The notes under the pieces are model-generated. The model searched no databases and had not been told where the DNA came from. It saw only the letters and a list, made by a program, of their open reading frames with translations. The position numbers and the translations under genes were made by a program. 64,000 nt of DNA, taken from Aestuariispira insulae (GTDB lineage: Bacteria; Pseudomonadota; Alphaproteobacteria; UBA8366; Aestuariispiraceae). Below are positions 29,645-39,630 of this stretch, piece after piece. The DNA is taken from contig NZ_QRDW01000002.1 in assembly GCF_003385955.1 (NCBI RefSeq), forward strand, positions 248,001-312,000, in the 5' to 3' direction. The stretch's first letter is position 1, and every line of letters starts with the position of its first letter.

Positions 29645-30612
29645 GCCAGTCCTGCTTTTCCTTCCGGGGCATTCATCAGGGCGATCGCGGCGTCGGCCAC
29701 CGTCTCAACAGAAAGCGAGGTCATCATGGTTTCGGCATTCCGGTGGTCATAGCCGGGGCCGCCGACCAGTTCCTCATAAGCTTCCGGCGTGCGGACAAAG
29801 GCGCAATGGGGACCCCAGGGGGCATAATGCTCTGTCCGGGACGGGCCGAACAGCCCGAGGGTCGGCACGCCCACAGCGGCGGCCATGTGCATCAGGCCGG
29901 AATCGTTGCCCACATAAAGGGCGGCTTTTTCCATGCAGGCCGCGGCCGTCAGCAGATCGATCTTGCCGACCAGGTCGATCCGCCGGTCTTTTGGAATGGC
30001 GCGCAAAACCGGATTGGCCTGCAGGCGTTCGTTCGGTGCGCCAAAAACGGCCACATGCGCGCCGGAAAGCGGGCCGTCATCCCCGGTCAGGCGGGTGATC
30101 AGGTCGGCAAATTTCTCGGCCGGCCAGATTTTTCCGGCCCAATTTGCGGTCGGGCCAACGGCCAGGACCGGCTTGTCCGCAGGCATGAGTTTTTCCGCCA
30201 GCTCCAGATGCGGCCGGTTGAACCACAGCACCGGCGCAGGCGGGGTTTCTTTCAGGCCAAGGGTGCTGGCCAGCAGTTCCACCCGGTGCAGGGGGCCGTG
30301 ATCCTTTGGCTGGATCGCGCGCCTGCCCGCCGGAAGCAGATAAGAGATGGCCGACCGGCGCAGATCCACGACCAGATCCCATCTTGTCATGACCGTCTGC
30401 CGCCAGAGGTCGAACCAATGCCGGGAATAGCGCCGCTTGCGCATGATGATGATCTTTTCCAGGCCCGGCAGGCCGCCGAACAAGGGGGCGGAAACCGGCC
30501 CGCAGGCTATGGTGAAGCGGGCATCCGGATGCCGGCCCTGCAAATGGGACAGCAGGCCGGTGGACAAGACAGCGTCCCCAATACGGTTGGATGAGATGAA
30601 CAGGATGCGCAT
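29641..30612 (-). CDS. glycosyltransferase family 9 (ADP-heptose:LPS heptosyltransferase-like)
   Basis: A 323-residue GT-B enzyme starting 'MRILFISSNRIGDAVLSTGL', the GT9 N-terminus. 'PVLAVGPTANWAGKIWPAEKF' and 'YVGNDSGLMHMAAAVGVPTL' are the donor-binding signatures of heptosyltransferases. It adds heptose, or another ADP-sugar, to lipid A-Kdo or core. This is the first gene of the operon GT9-GT2-GT4-asnB-pyrC. The frame is open up to 30684, but the family N-terminus sets the start at 30612. Confidence 0.92.
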   Translation of the reverse strand: MRILFISSNRIGDAVLSTGLLSHLQGRHPDARFTIACGPVSAPLFGGLPGLEKIIIMRKRRYSRHWFDLWRQTVMTRWDLVVDLRRSAISYLLPAGRRAIQPKDHGPLHRVELLASTLGLKETPPAPVLWFNRPHLELAEKLMPADKPVLAVGPTANWAGKIWPAEKFADLITRLTGDDGPLSGAHVAVFGAPNERLQANPVLRAIPKDRRIDLVGKIDLLTAAACMEKAALYVGNDSGLMHMAAAVGVPTLGLFGPSRTEHYAPWGPHCAFVRTPEAYEELVGGPGYDHRNAETMMTSLSVETVADAAIALMNAPEGKAGLA

Positions 30613-30746
30613 GGGCGGGAAACGGTTTCCTGGAACTTTTTGCTTGGCTTTGTTGGATATAGCCGCTCTGCCGGGTCTTGCCAACCACAGGCGCGATGCT
30701 TAACTCTGCTGGGATAAGAATAAAAAACACTATGATGGAGACAGGC

Positions 30747-31658
30747 ATGTCAACGGGCCACTATGTCCGCCTTGACGGGCGCGGTATCATCACCGTTGCC
30801 GGCAAGGATCGTCTCGCGTTCCTTCAGGGGCTGGTCACCAATGATGTGGCGGCCTGTGGGGCGGACCATGCGATCTGGGCGGCGCTGCTGACACCGCAGG
30901 GAAAGTTTCTGCATGATTTTTTCATGACCGATCATGACGGCATATTCTGGCTGGATTGCGAAGCGGGTCGCCTGATGGATCTGGGGCAACGCCTGAGGCG
31001 TTATAAGTTGCGGGCCGAGATTGATTTGAATATCGGCCAGAATGTGGCGGCTTATGTATTGCCGGATGGGGATCCGGCCCTGTTTGGCCTGCCGGGGACT
31101 GCCGGTGCGGCAAAAACGATTCCCGGCGGTGTGATCTATGTAGATCCCAGGCTTGCCACTGTCGGTCTTCGGGCTGTTGGCGATCCGGTGAAACTTGAGC
31201 TGTTTTTCCGTGATTCAGGTTTGGAGCAAGGGGGCCTGGATCAATATGAGCGCGCACGCATTGGCTTGGGATTGCCCGATGGCAGCCGTGATATGTCGGT
31301 GGAAAAGGCAACCTTGCTGGAAAACGGTTTTGAGGAGCTTGGCGGGGTCGACTTCCAGAAGGGCTGTTACATGGGGCAGGAACTGACCGCCCGCATGAAA
31401 TATCGTGGCTTGGTAAAAAAACGACTTCTCCCGTTTGAAGCGGAGGATGACCTGTTCGAAGAGGTTGATGTGATCATGGCGGATGGCCGGGAGATAGCGG
31501 AAATCCGTTCTCGTGCAGGCCGAAACGGCTTGGCGTTGGTGCGCTTGGACCGATGGCGTGAGGCCATGGCGTCGGGGAAGCAACTTGAGGCGGATAAGGT
31601 CGCGGTGCGCCTGATCCCACAGTCCTGGATGCGCCTGCCGGAAGAAAAACAGGACTGA
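30747..31658 (+). CDS. ygfZ: YgfZ/GcvT-like folate-binding protein
   Basis: A 303-residue protein of the COG0354 family, which acts with tetrahydrofolate in assembly or repair of iron-sulfur enzymes. The family signature K-G-C-Y-x-G-Q-E occurs as 'QKGCYMGQELTAR'. The N-terminus 'LDGRGIITVAGKDRLAFLQG' resembles GcvT. GGAG lies 7 bases before the ATG. It is divergent from the heptosyltransferase gene, sharing a 134-base region. Confidence 0.93.
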   Translation: MSTGHYVRLDGRGIITVAGKDRLAFLQGLVTNDVAACGADHAIWAALLTPQGKFLHDFFMTDHDGIFWLDCEAGRLMDLGQRLRRYKLRAEIDLNIGQNVAAYVLPDGDPALFGLPGTAGAAKTIPGGVIYVDPRLATVGLRAVGDPVKLELFFRDSGLEQGGLDQYERARIGLGLPDGSRDMSVEKATLLENGFEELGGVDFQKGCYMGQELTARMKYRGLVKKRLLPFEAEDDLFEEVDVIMADGREIAEIRSRAGRNGLALVRLDRWREAMASGKQLEADKVAVRLIPQSWMRLPEEKQD

Positions 31659-31877
31659 CCGGCTCAGACCCTTTTGAGCGTATCATTTTTCCCTTTTCGA
31701 CAATATGTTGTAAAGAATTTGCCGTTAAGATGAGACCCGGCTGACAATGTCGGGGCCTGCTTTTGAATTTGCAAATTGCGGAATCCCCGTGCGTTGGAAG
31801 CGAATTCGTACTAGATAGATTAAGTAACTGTTTTGTTGAATCGAATTTGTGTCCTTCAACGAACGTGAGAGGCGGAA

Positions 31878-33944
31878 TTGTCCAGCCGTTCGACCAATTA
31901 TGAAGTTTACTACATGCAGGATGGCCGCTGGCACCTGCAGGCAAGCTATAATGGTGAAAAGCGGGAAGAGGCTGTGGAAGAGGCCAAGTCGCTTGAAAAA
32001 GAAGGGCATATGCAGGGGGCCTGCGTTGTGCGCGAGGCCTATAATTCGCACAGCAACGAATCGGTCGAGTCGGTCATCTACCATTCACCGCAGCTGAAAT
32101 CCAAACCCAATGTAAGCAGTATTTCCGGTGGTGGCCCCGGCGGCAAAACGGTCAAAAATGCCCCGCCTGGTTCTGCTGCGGCCAACGCGGCCAAGGATGC
32201 TGCGGAAAAAGAGAAAAAGTTTCAGGCTGAACAGCGCGCCCAGATCGAAGCGGAGCGCGCCCAGAATGATCCGGCTTTGCGCCAGGTGCCAGATGGCACG
32301 GCAGATCCCTGCGTGCCGTCTCCGCCGTCCCAGCCGGATTATCAGGAAGTGCCCCAGGGCGTTGATGTGATCAAGCTGGCGATTTCCTTTTTCACCGCAA
32401 GCTTTGCAGCAACGCTGTTGACCGCGATTGTGTTCATGATTCTCCAGATGTTCGGCGGCAATATGATCGGACGCACCCTGGCCATGGGCATTTTGGCGGT
32501 GACCTTTGGCATGACCTTCCTAGCCTTTTTCCTGCCACGGCTGAAACGGATCATTCAGGAAGGGGCCGGGGTCAAACGGGTGAAACGCCGGATGGATATG
32601 CCGGGCATGCCGGATATTCCTGAAATACCGGGAGAGGCGCGGGAATATGTCAGCGTTTACCAACCGAACAAGGATGGCGACAGTGGTCTGAATATGGAAG
32701 GGCAGCCCGTACAAGCCGCGACGCCGGAAGAAAAAGTGGCTGCTGCCGTTATGGAAGAGGCGGGGATCAGCAGCGCCCAGTCTTCGGGCCAGACGGCGGC
32801 GAGTGCCGCCCCGGTTCCCAGCAACCCGTTTGCCAGCGCTGATGAAGTCAAATCGGTGGCGGATTTCGAAGATGTGCCCGACAGCATGAAGGGCCGGGAT
32901 GACGGGCCGGTTACTGGCAAGGCCCCGTTGAACCGGGAACTAAAACGAATTGTCACAGAAGCGGAAAGCAAACTGGGCCATACGGTGCTCAATGACGCCT
33001 ATGTCCGGTTTGGCATGATCCTGTTCCTGGCCGGCTTTGCCGAGCCGATGGCATTTTGCTGTCGTGTCTCCAAAGAAGAAGGCATGGAGGCGCTGGTCGA
33101 GAATGTGCAAAAGCTTGGCATCGACAATAGCCAGGCGCGCGGTTTCTGTTTGAATGTGGATGAATATCTGCTGGATGAGCGCTATTTCGGCATGTATGCC
33201 GCCGGTCGCCGGGCGGCCAATTGGCGCATTAATGACGAAGGGGCGGAAAGCGGCCTGATTGATGCGATGAAAGCCTGGCGTACACCGCCGCCGCCTGCGG
33301 AAAAGAAGCCGACAGACCATTCTGTCGTGCCCAGTGGCGGCCAGGCCAGAGAGGCCGGATCGGGCGAGGAAGAGCAGGCCGTGAACAAATTTGTGGCGGT
33401 CCTGTTTACGGATATTGTCGATTCTACCTCTCAGCAGCAGAGCAAGGGCGATGAATGGTTGATGAAGGTGGTGCGTGCCCATAATGAGATTGTCCGGGAA
33501 TGCCTGCGGTTTCATAACGGCCGTGAAATCAAACATACCGGCGACGGAATTATGGCCTCATTCCCCGGCGTGGCGGAATCGGTCGAATCAGCGCTGGCCA
33601 TGCAAAAAGGCTTTGCGCGCTTCCGGGCTGCGATGCCTGAATTGTCTTTTGGCGTGCGCGCCGGCATTAGTGCCGGCGAACCTATTCATGAGGACGGAGA
33701 CATTTTTGGCACACCGGTCAATATGGCGGCTCGGGTGCTCAATCACGCGGGCGATGGCGAAATCGCGGTTTCCGGCATTGTCCGTGAAATGTGCCGGGGC
33801 AAAGGGTATGGCTTTGAATCGCTGGGCAATTTTGAATTAAAAGGCTTTGACGAACCCCAGCCGATTTACCGTGTCGCGTTGCCGGATACCATGGAAAAAC
33901 AGCCGCCCGCCGCGGTGGATGTCGCAAATGCCTCACCGGAATAG
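31878..33944 (+). CDS. membrane class III adenylate/guanylate cyclase with novel N-terminus
   Basis: A 688-residue protein starting at TTG, with GAGAGG 5 bases upstream. Residues 1-70 form a small alpha/beta domain ('YEVYYMQDGRWHLQASYNGE') not recognised. Residues 100-130 are a charged helix. Two hydrophobic segments lie at about 164-190 and 197-220, and a disordered Pro/Ala/acidic linker precedes a helical domain at 350-465. The cyclase domain is at about 502-665 with metal aspartates D512 ('LFTDIVDST') and D556 ('HTGDGIMASF'), and N615/R619 in 'VNMAARV'. All catalytic positions are intact, so it should make cAMP or cGMP as a homodimer. The lysine/aspartate pair that fixes base choice is not certain. 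Confidence 0.88.
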   Translation: MSSRSTNYEVYYMQDGRWHLQASYNGEKREEAVEEAKSLEKEGHMQGACVVREAYNSHSNESVESVIYHSPQLKSKPNVSSISGGGPGGKTVKNAPPGSAAANAAKDAAEKEKKFQAEQRAQIEAERAQNDPALRQVPDGTADPCVPSPPSQPDYQEVPQGVDVIKLAISFFTASFAATLLTAIVFMILQMFGGNMIGRTLAMGILAVTFGMTFLAFFLPRLKRIIQEGAGVKRVKRRMDMPGMPDIPEIPGEAREYVSVYQPNKDGDSGLNMEGQPVQAATPEEKVAAAVMEEAGISSAQSSGQTAASAAPVPSNPFASADEVKSVADFEDVPDSMKGRDDGPVTGKAPLNRELKRIVTEAESKLGHTVLNDAYVRFGMILFLAGFAEPMAFCCRVSKEEGMEALVENVQKLGIDNSQARGFCLNVDEYLLDERYFGMYAAGRRAANWRINDEGAESGLIDAMKAWRTPPPPAEKKPTDHSVVPSGGQAREAGSGEEEQAVNKFVAVLFTDIVDSTSQQQSKGDEWLMKVVRAHNEIVRECLRFHNGREIKHTGDGIMASFPGVAESVESALAMQKGFARFRAAMPELSFGVRAGISAGEPIHEDGDIFGTPVNMAARVLNHAGDGEIAVSGIVREMCRGKGYGFESLGNFELKGFDEPQPIYRVALPDTMEKQPPAAVDVANASPE

Positions 33945-33983
33945 GCCGTTCAAGAAAGCGGCGCTATCGATCTCTCTTCGATA

Positions 33984-34010
33984 AGTTTACGTTTACGTTA
34001 AGTTTACGTT
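33984..34010. promoter_or_regulatory. triple GTTTACGTT iteron upstream of the thiolase gene
   Basis: GTTTAC followed by GTT occurs at 33985, 33991 and 34002, about 90 bases before the thiolase ATG. The ACGT-containing repeats resemble operators of MerR-type regulators of acyl-CoA/branched-chain catabolism (LiuR-like) in proteobacteria. That assignment is by resemblance only. Confidence 0.5.
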
Positions 34011-34099
34011 GATTTCGTTTTGGTGCAGTGCAGCGCAATGCTATAAATCTGCCCAGAGAAACCTTCATGGATTTGAGATAGAATGCGGGAGAGAAGAAT

Positions 34100-35266
34100 A
34101 TGACCGCCTGTATGGTTGGCTGGGCACACAGCAAATTCGGCAAATTGGAAGAGGAAGATGTAGAGAGCCTGGTGATCCGGGTGGCGCGCGACGCCATCAA
34201 GGATGCGGGTGTTTCCCCGGAAGAGATCGATGCCATTTACCTGGGCTGGTATAATGGTGGCTTCTCCAAGCAGGATTTTGGTTCTTCCCTGGTGATTAAT
34301 GGCATTGAAGGGCTTCGGTTCAAGCCATCGACCCGTGTTGAAAACGCCTGTGCCACCGGCTCTGCTGCCATGCATCAGGGCGCGAACTTCATTGAAGCGA
34401 AACAGGGCCGCTGCGTCCTGGTGGTCGGGGTCGAAAAGATGACAGCGACACCCGGGCCGGAAATCGGCGGTATTCTGCTGCAGGCATCTTATTTGAAAGA
34501 AGAAGGCGAGACCGAAGGCGGTTTTGCCGGTGTCTTTGGCCAGATCGCAGGCGGCTATTTTCAGAAATATGGCGATAAATCCGATGCATTGGCCCGGATT
34601 GCCGCGAAGAACCACAAAAATGGCTGCGACAATCCCTATGCGCAGATGCAAAAAGATCTGGGCTTTGAATTCTGCCGCGATATTTCCGAGAAAAACCCGA
34701 TCGTCGCAGGCCCGCTGAAACGCACTGACTGTTCCTTGGTTTCCGATGGCGCGGCAGCCGCGGTTCTGACCGATGTTGAAACGGCGTTGGCCCATGAAAA
34801 GGCGGTTGTTATCCGTGGCCGCGCGCATCTCAACGATTTCCTGCCCATGAGCCGCCGCGACATGACCTTCCTGGATGGCTGTGCCAAGGCCTGGGAAAAA
34901 GCCCATGCCATGGCCGGTACAACGGTTGATGATCTGAGCTTCGTTGAGACCCATGACTGTTTCACCATTGCGGAACTGATGCAATATGAAGCCATGGGGC
35001 TCACGGAAAAGGGCGCAGGTGAAAAGGCGATTGCCGAAGGCTGGACCGAGCGGGATGGCAAATTGCCGGTAAACCCGTCAGGCGGGTTGAAATCCAAAGG
35101 CCATCCGATCGGGGCGACCGGCGTCTCCATGCATGTGTTGAGCGCCATGCAACTGCGCGGTGAGGCCGGTGGCATCCAGGTCAAGGATGCAAAGCTGGGC
35201 GGTGTCTACAATATGGGCGGTGCCGGCGTTGCCAATTACTGCACCATCCTGGAGGCGCTGCGCTGA
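34100..35266 (+). CDS. thiolase-family acetyl-CoA acetyltransferase (SCP-x/thiolase-like)
   Basis: A 388-residue thiolase-fold protein. The nucleophile cysteine is in 'RVENACATGSAAM', the catalytic histidines in 'VETHDCFTIAE' and 'GHPIGATGVSMH'. The usual fourth-site cysteine is replaced in 'GVYNMGGAGVANY', which is common in the SCP-2-thiolase-like subgroup. It probably cleaves or forms a 3-ketoacyl-CoA. GGGAGAG precedes the ATG. Monocistronic, closed by a strong terminator and preceded by the iteron described at 33984. Confidence 0.9.
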   Translation: MTACMVGWAHSKFGKLEEEDVESLVIRVARDAIKDAGVSPEEIDAIYLGWYNGGFSKQDFGSSLVINGIEGLRFKPSTRVENACATGSAAMHQGANFIEAKQGRCVLVVGVEKMTATPGPEIGGILLQASYLKEEGETEGGFAGVFGQIAGGYFQKYGDKSDALARIAAKNHKNGCDNPYAQMQKDLGFEFCRDISEKNPIVAGPLKRTDCSLVSDGAAAAVLTDVETALAHEKAVVIRGRAHLNDFLPMSRRDMTFLDGCAKAWEKAHAMAGTTVDDLSFVETHDCFTIAELMQYEAMGLTEKGAGEKAIAEGWTERDGKLPVNPSGGLKSKGHPIGATGVSMHVLSAMQLRGEAGGIQVKDAKLGGVYNMGGAGVANYCTILEALR

Positions 35267-35294
35267 GGCGTTTCAGGAATGTGATTATTTGATC

Positions 35295-35331
35295 ACCAGG
35301 GCCGCCTTGATCAGGCGGCCTTGGTTTTTTT
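35295..35331 (+). terminator. terminator between the thiolase and hybrid kinase genes
   Basis: A stem of about 13 bp (35295-35307 with 35313-35325, one wobble) is followed by a run of eight T. It serves the thiolase gene; read on the other strand it also follows the kinase stop. Confidence 0.88.
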
Positions 35332-35345
35332 TGGAAGGGCAGGTT

Positions 35346-38300
35346 TCAGGCCTGTTCCAGATAATCCGACAAGGACTGGACGACTTCTTCGCGCATCGCC
35401 AGGAAGCGGGCGAGCGCTTCGTCAGCATCTTCCATCCGGTTATCCTTGCCGATCGTCTCCAGGACCAGGGCCTGTTCTTTGAGGCCGACCGCCCCCATCT
35501 GGGCGCAGACCGGCTTGATGGAATGAGCCGAGAAACGAAATGCTTTGGCGTCGCCGGATGCCAGTGCGGTTTCCAGTTCACCGGCGATGTTTTCCGAAAA
35601 GGTTATAAAGTCCCCCACCAGGCCATTCACTTCATCCCCGAAATATTGTCGCAGTTGGTCGATGGCGGAAAAATCCACCGGCGGTCCGTCATTTCCCACC
35701 GCTGCCGAGGCGTCCTTCGGCAGGGCGTGCGGATTGATCGGCTCGGCGGATTGGTGGCTGCCATCGTCCTTAACTGGATCCTTGTTGTCATCGGACAGCC
35801 ATTGGGCCAGGGCTTTTTCCAAGTCCGAAATCTGGATTGGTTTGGGCAGATAGGCATCCATCCCGGCCGCCAGGCATTCCTCCCGGTCGCCCGCCATGGC
35901 ATTGGCGGTGACCGCTATGATCGGTGTGCGTGAGAGACCTTGTTCCTTTTCATATTGCCGTATTGCACGGGTGGCTTCAAAACCATCCATCTCAGGCATC
36001 TGGCAATCCATCAGGATCAAATCGAACTGCCGCTTTCGAACCTCTTCAACAGCCTCAAGACCATTGCCGGCCGGTGTTATCAGGCAGGAAAACATTTTCA
36101 GCATATTGTTGGCAATCATCTGATTGATGGCATTGTCTTCTACCAACAGGATCTGTTTGCCGGAAAAGCTGGGGCGGATGGTGGCCGGACTGCAATGATG
36201 TTGCAGGTTATGCCGATTAAAAGGCCGGACCAGTTCCGGATTATCCTTGTTGGTCCAAATTGCTGAGAGCAGGTCGGCGATTTCTCCGGGGAAGATCGGT
36301 TTGACCAGATAGCCCTTGAAGCCGATTTCGGCCAGGCGCTTGCCGTCCCCCTTGCGCGGTGCGGATGTCAAGAGCACCATCTGCGGGCAGTTTTCAACAT
36401 AATCCCTGGCAATGATTGCGCCCATTTCCTCACCTGACATGCCGGGCATGTTATGGTCACTGAGCAGCAGGTCATAGGGCTCATTTTGCGCCGCGGCTTT
36501 TTTCATCAGATCCAGCGCCACTTCGGGACCATCGGCGCTGTCTGTGTTGATTGCCAGTTTGGCAAGCTGTTCATTCAGGATATCACGTGAGACTTCGTTA
36601 TCATCGACCACCAAAGCCTTTAGGCCCATCAAGCTTTCCAGAGACGCTTCTTCAAGCGGATAAGGGGCGCTGGAAAGCAGAAGCTCGATTGCAAGGGTAA
36701 AGCGGGATCCCTGGCCCGGTGTGCTTTCTACCTTAATCTCGCCTTTCATCATGCTGGCCAGGTTTTGGCAGATGGCCAGGCCAAGCCCGGTACCGCCAAA
36801 CTTGCGCGTGGTCGAGCTGTCAGCCTGGCTGAATTTGGTGAATATCTGATCCCGCTTATCTTCCGGGATGCCGATACCGGTATCTTCCACATGAAATTCA
36901 ATCCGGGCGGTTTCCGTATTTTGATCCGGCACATCGATTTTGAGAAGAATATGCCCGGTCTCGGTGAATTTGATCGCATTGCCCAGCAGGTTGAGCAGGA
37001 TCTGGCGGATGCGGCTGGGATCACCGATCACATAACGCGGCAGGTCTGAGGGAGCCCGCATCAGCAGGTCCAGATTTTTCTCATGCACCTTGGGGACCAG
37101 AAGATGGGTCGTGCTTTCCAAAAGCTTGTTCAAATCAAACGGGATTTCCTCAAGTTCAAATCGCCCCGCCTCAATTTTGGAAAAATCCAGGATGTCATTG
37201 ATCAGGTCCAGCAGGGCTTCGGCCGATTCCATGGTGATCCTGGCAAAGTCCCGTTGTTTGTCGCTCAAATCCGTATCGAGCAACAGGCCGGTTGTGCCGA
37301 TGATCCCATTCATTGGCGTGCGGATTTCATGGCTCATGCTGGCCAGGAAATCGGATTTCGCCTGACTGGCGGCTTTTGCCTGTACTGCAGCTTCGTCCAG
37401 TTCTTTATTTTTGCGTTCCAGGGATTGATAGGCCTGATCCAGCTGTTCGGTCCGGTCCATGACTTTCTGGTTCAGGTTTTCATTCAGATCTTTCAGGCTT
37501 CGAGCCATGTCGTTAAAGGATTCGGACAGGACCTTCGCTTCATGCCATCCTTTCGAGATCGGTTTTTGGTTAAAATTACCCGCCTTCAACCGCAACACAT
37601 TTTCGCGTAACTGGTCGATCGGCAAGGCGATATATTGCGAAATCAGGATACCGAGGAGGATGGCAATCCCGGCGGTGACCATGGTGGCGATGGTCAATAA
37701 CTGGTTTGCATCCGCAATATTCTGGTTCACTTCCTCTTCGTTGATTTTTGCAACCAAACCCCAGTCCAGTTCCGGGATATAGCGGGTCGCGGCTAAAACC
37801 GGCCTTTCCACATAATCCGGCGCATCATGCATGATGATCTCACGCCCCAGCATCGCCTGGGTGATCGGCACATCCAGCCGGTCGCTGGCGACGCGGCGGA
37901 TGAAGGCGGCGTTGGGGTCATATTTAAGCGGCACGGCAAAAAGCGCGTCGTCATTTTCCGCGCGGACCGCAAACAGCCATTCCCCGGTCTCACCCAGACC
38001 CGCTCGGTCGGCAACCATATCAAGGAGGAATTGTGCACTGAACCGGGCCAGCAGATGACCAACCAACCTTCCGTCCAGCATCAATGGTGTCAGACTGTCC
38101 AGATGCAGTCCATGCTCTCTTGTCAGTCGGATGGTGGATCTTTTAGCATCGAACTGGCCGTCATTTACATAGGCTGGCACTTTGCCGACGCTCACAATGA
38201 ATTCTCCATCCGGAGAGAAGATGCTAATTGATTCTACCTTGGCGGCGCTCTTGAAGGTGTCGGTCAGAATGCGGGTGATGCGCATTCGGCTCGGGGCGTC

Positions 38301-38552
38301 GCCGGTTGTGACATATTTGTCGAGACTGATCCGCAATTGTGTGCGGCTCGTGATCAGGGCCGTATTGTCCTGGACTCGCTCAATGGCACCCTGGATGCGG
38401 CGTTTGGCGATTTGGGAGAGGGCGGACAGGCGGTCTTCGATTTGGGTGCGCTGTTGTTCCGCGATATGGGATTGCAGATATTGAAATCCCAACAGCATGG
38501 GGATGCCGGACAGGGCCAGGAATGACGCGACCAGAAGATGTTTCAGTTTCAT
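35346..38552 (-). CDS. hybrid sensor histidine kinase with two receivers and Hpt domain
   Basis: A 1068-residue BarA-like phosphorelay protein. Order: TM helix 7-25; periplasmic sensor about 26-285 with a Cache-like look ('[17 protein letters not shown]'); TM 286-308; HAMP to 360; coiled coil to 400; HisKA with H408 ('SMSHEIRTP'); ATPase domain with 'LLGNAIKF', 'DTGIGIPED' and 'GGTGLGLAI'; receiver 1 with D699; receiver 2 with D849; Hpt with H1010 ('FSAHSIKPV'). All phosphorelay residues are present. The Hpt motif has proline where glycine is usual (HSIKP). The output partner is not in the neighbourhood. Confidence 0.95.
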   Translation of the reverse strand: MKLKHLLVASFLALSGIPMLLGFQYLQSHIAEQQRTQIEDRLSALSQIAKRRIQGAIERVQDNTALITSRTQLRISLDKYVTTGDAPSRMRITRILTDTFKSAAKVESISIFSPDGEFIVSVGKVPAYVNDGQFDAKRSTIRLTREHGLHLDSLTPLMLDGRLVGHLLARFSAQFLLDMVADRAGLGETGEWLFAVRAENDDALFAVPLKYDPNAAFIRRVASDRLDVPITQAMLGREIIMHDAPDYVERPVLAATRYIPELDWGLVAKINEEEVNQNIADANQLLTIATMVTAGIAILLGILISQYIALPIDQLRENVLRLKAGNFNQKPISKGWHEAKVLSESFNDMARSLKDLNENLNQKVMDRTEQLDQAYQSLERKNKELDEAAVQAKAASQAKSDFLASMSHEIRTPMNGIIGTTGLLLDTDLSDKQRDFARITMESAEALLDLINDILDFSKIEAGRFELEEIPFDLNKLLESTTHLLVPKVHEKNLDLLMRAPSDLPRYVIGDPSRIRQILLNLLGNAIKFTETGHILLKIDVPDQNTETARIEFHVEDTGIGIPEDKRDQIFTKFSQADSSTTRKFGGTGLGLAICQNLASMMKGEIKVESTPGQGSRFTLAIELLLSSAPYPLEEASLESLMGLKALVVDDNEVSRDILNEQLAKLAINTDSADGPEVALDLMKKAAAQNEPYDLLLSDHNMPGMSGEEMGAIIARDYVENCPQMVLLTSAPRKGDGKRLAEIGFKGYLVKPIFPGEIADLLSAIWTNKDNPELVRPFNRHNLQHHCSPATIRPSFSGKQILLVEDNAINQMIANNMLKMFSCLITPAGNGLEAVEEVRKRQFDLILMDCQMPEMDGFEATRAIRQYEKEQGLSRTPIIAVTANAMAGDREECLAAGMDAYLPKPIQISDLEKALAQWLSDDNKDPVKDDGSHQSAEPINPHALPKDASAAVGNDGPPVDFSAIDQLRQYFGDEVNGLVGDFITFSENIAGELETALASGDAKAFRFSAHSIKPVCAQMGAVGLKEQALVLETIGKDNRMEDADEALARFLAMREEVVQSLSDYLEQA

Positions 38553-38588
38553 GGTTTGACTGTAACCTGGCTTTCTTTCCCGGTATTG

Positions 38589-38625
38589 CCCTGGATGCCG
38601 GGGTCAATTGCTTGTTCGGGCATGG
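38589..38625. repeat. decayed copy of the dispersed palindrome
   Basis: 'ccctggatgccggggtcaa' followed by 'ttgcttgttcgggcatgg' matches the repeat at 17524-17556 in outline, but the stem is interrupted. It lies upstream of the kinase gene. Confidence 0.45.
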
Positions 38626-38722
38626 ATATTCCGACGCCGCCGCTTGCCGATATCATAGGTCAGACAAGATTAACCAGCTGTTAAAAATTGGGGGTAATCT
38701 CTATTTTAAGTGGTCGCCGTAG

Positions 38723-39497
38723 TTACTTTAAGCGTTTTTCCACCGTGGTTTGCATGGCGGATTCCAGCGCCATTTCATAGCGGCCCTCACGGTGATAGCG
38801 CTCGATGAGTTCACCCAGCCGCAATGCGATATCCCTATGGCGGCGGTTGAGGTAATGAAACAGGGGTTTTTCATAAACCGGGGCACCGACGGCATGGATG
38901 CCGCTATCCGGGAAATGCATCTGGATCTGAAGCTGTCCGCCCAGCTCCTCCGCCAGAACGATCTGGATCTTGTCTTTTTCAAGGTTGGTGAACAGGGATA
39001 TCAGGTTATTGGCAAAGCGCTGTTGATAACCTTCTGTTATCTGTTCGTGAATGAGAATGCCACGGACAACGCCAATATTCAGATCGGCGACATCTTTCAG
39101 GCTGTTAATCTTCCTGGTTTCCTGAATGGTGAATAATCGTCCCCGGATGAAAATCAGCGGGGACTGGACCGCGATTAGGTTAGGATATTCTTCCGCCACT
39201 TCCTTGATTCGGATGGTTTCGCCGTCGAGCATATTCTGGCCGGCCATCACCAGGGAACGACGGGCAGGGAAATCGCGGAAGACAACAGGAATGCCTAATT
39301 CCCGATAAAAACTCGCCAACAGGTTGGACGCGGTCATCGAAGAGGCGTCATTGGCGATCCGACCGATCATCAGCGGCGATGCAGGGGGGGCCTTTTTCTT
39401 CCGCCTGCGCGAAGAAGGACGCCAATAGCATGATTAAAGCGCATAATAATCCAAGAGAGCGGGTGGAAATCCGGATTTTTGCTGTCTTATGCCGCAT
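38723..39497 (-). pseudogene. frameshifted family-3-like solute-binding protein (poly-C tract)
   Basis: Two frames on the minus strand make one gene. The 5' part (39497 down to about 39390) gives a signal peptide 'MRHKTAKIRISTRSLGLL' ending 'FFAQAEEKGPP'. The rest (38723-39370) gives 'MIGRIANDASSMTASNLLAS' and a binding-protein body. They join exactly if one C is removed from a run of seven (G7 on the plus strand, 39384-39390), which reads 'KGPPASPLMIGRIAND' and gives 257 residues. The tract could be a real mutation, a phase-variable switch or a sequencing error. As given, the full-length exported protein cannot be made. Confidence 0.85.
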
Positions 39498-39630
39498 AGG
39501 GTCACCATTTATCGGTTTGATAGGCACCGGCAAAATATATAACACCGCAGCCAAAAGCCTGTGTGGCTAATGGCTCGACCTTTCATGAAATTTACCATAT
39601 AGTTCCGCGAGTTAAGCGGAAAGCACAAAA

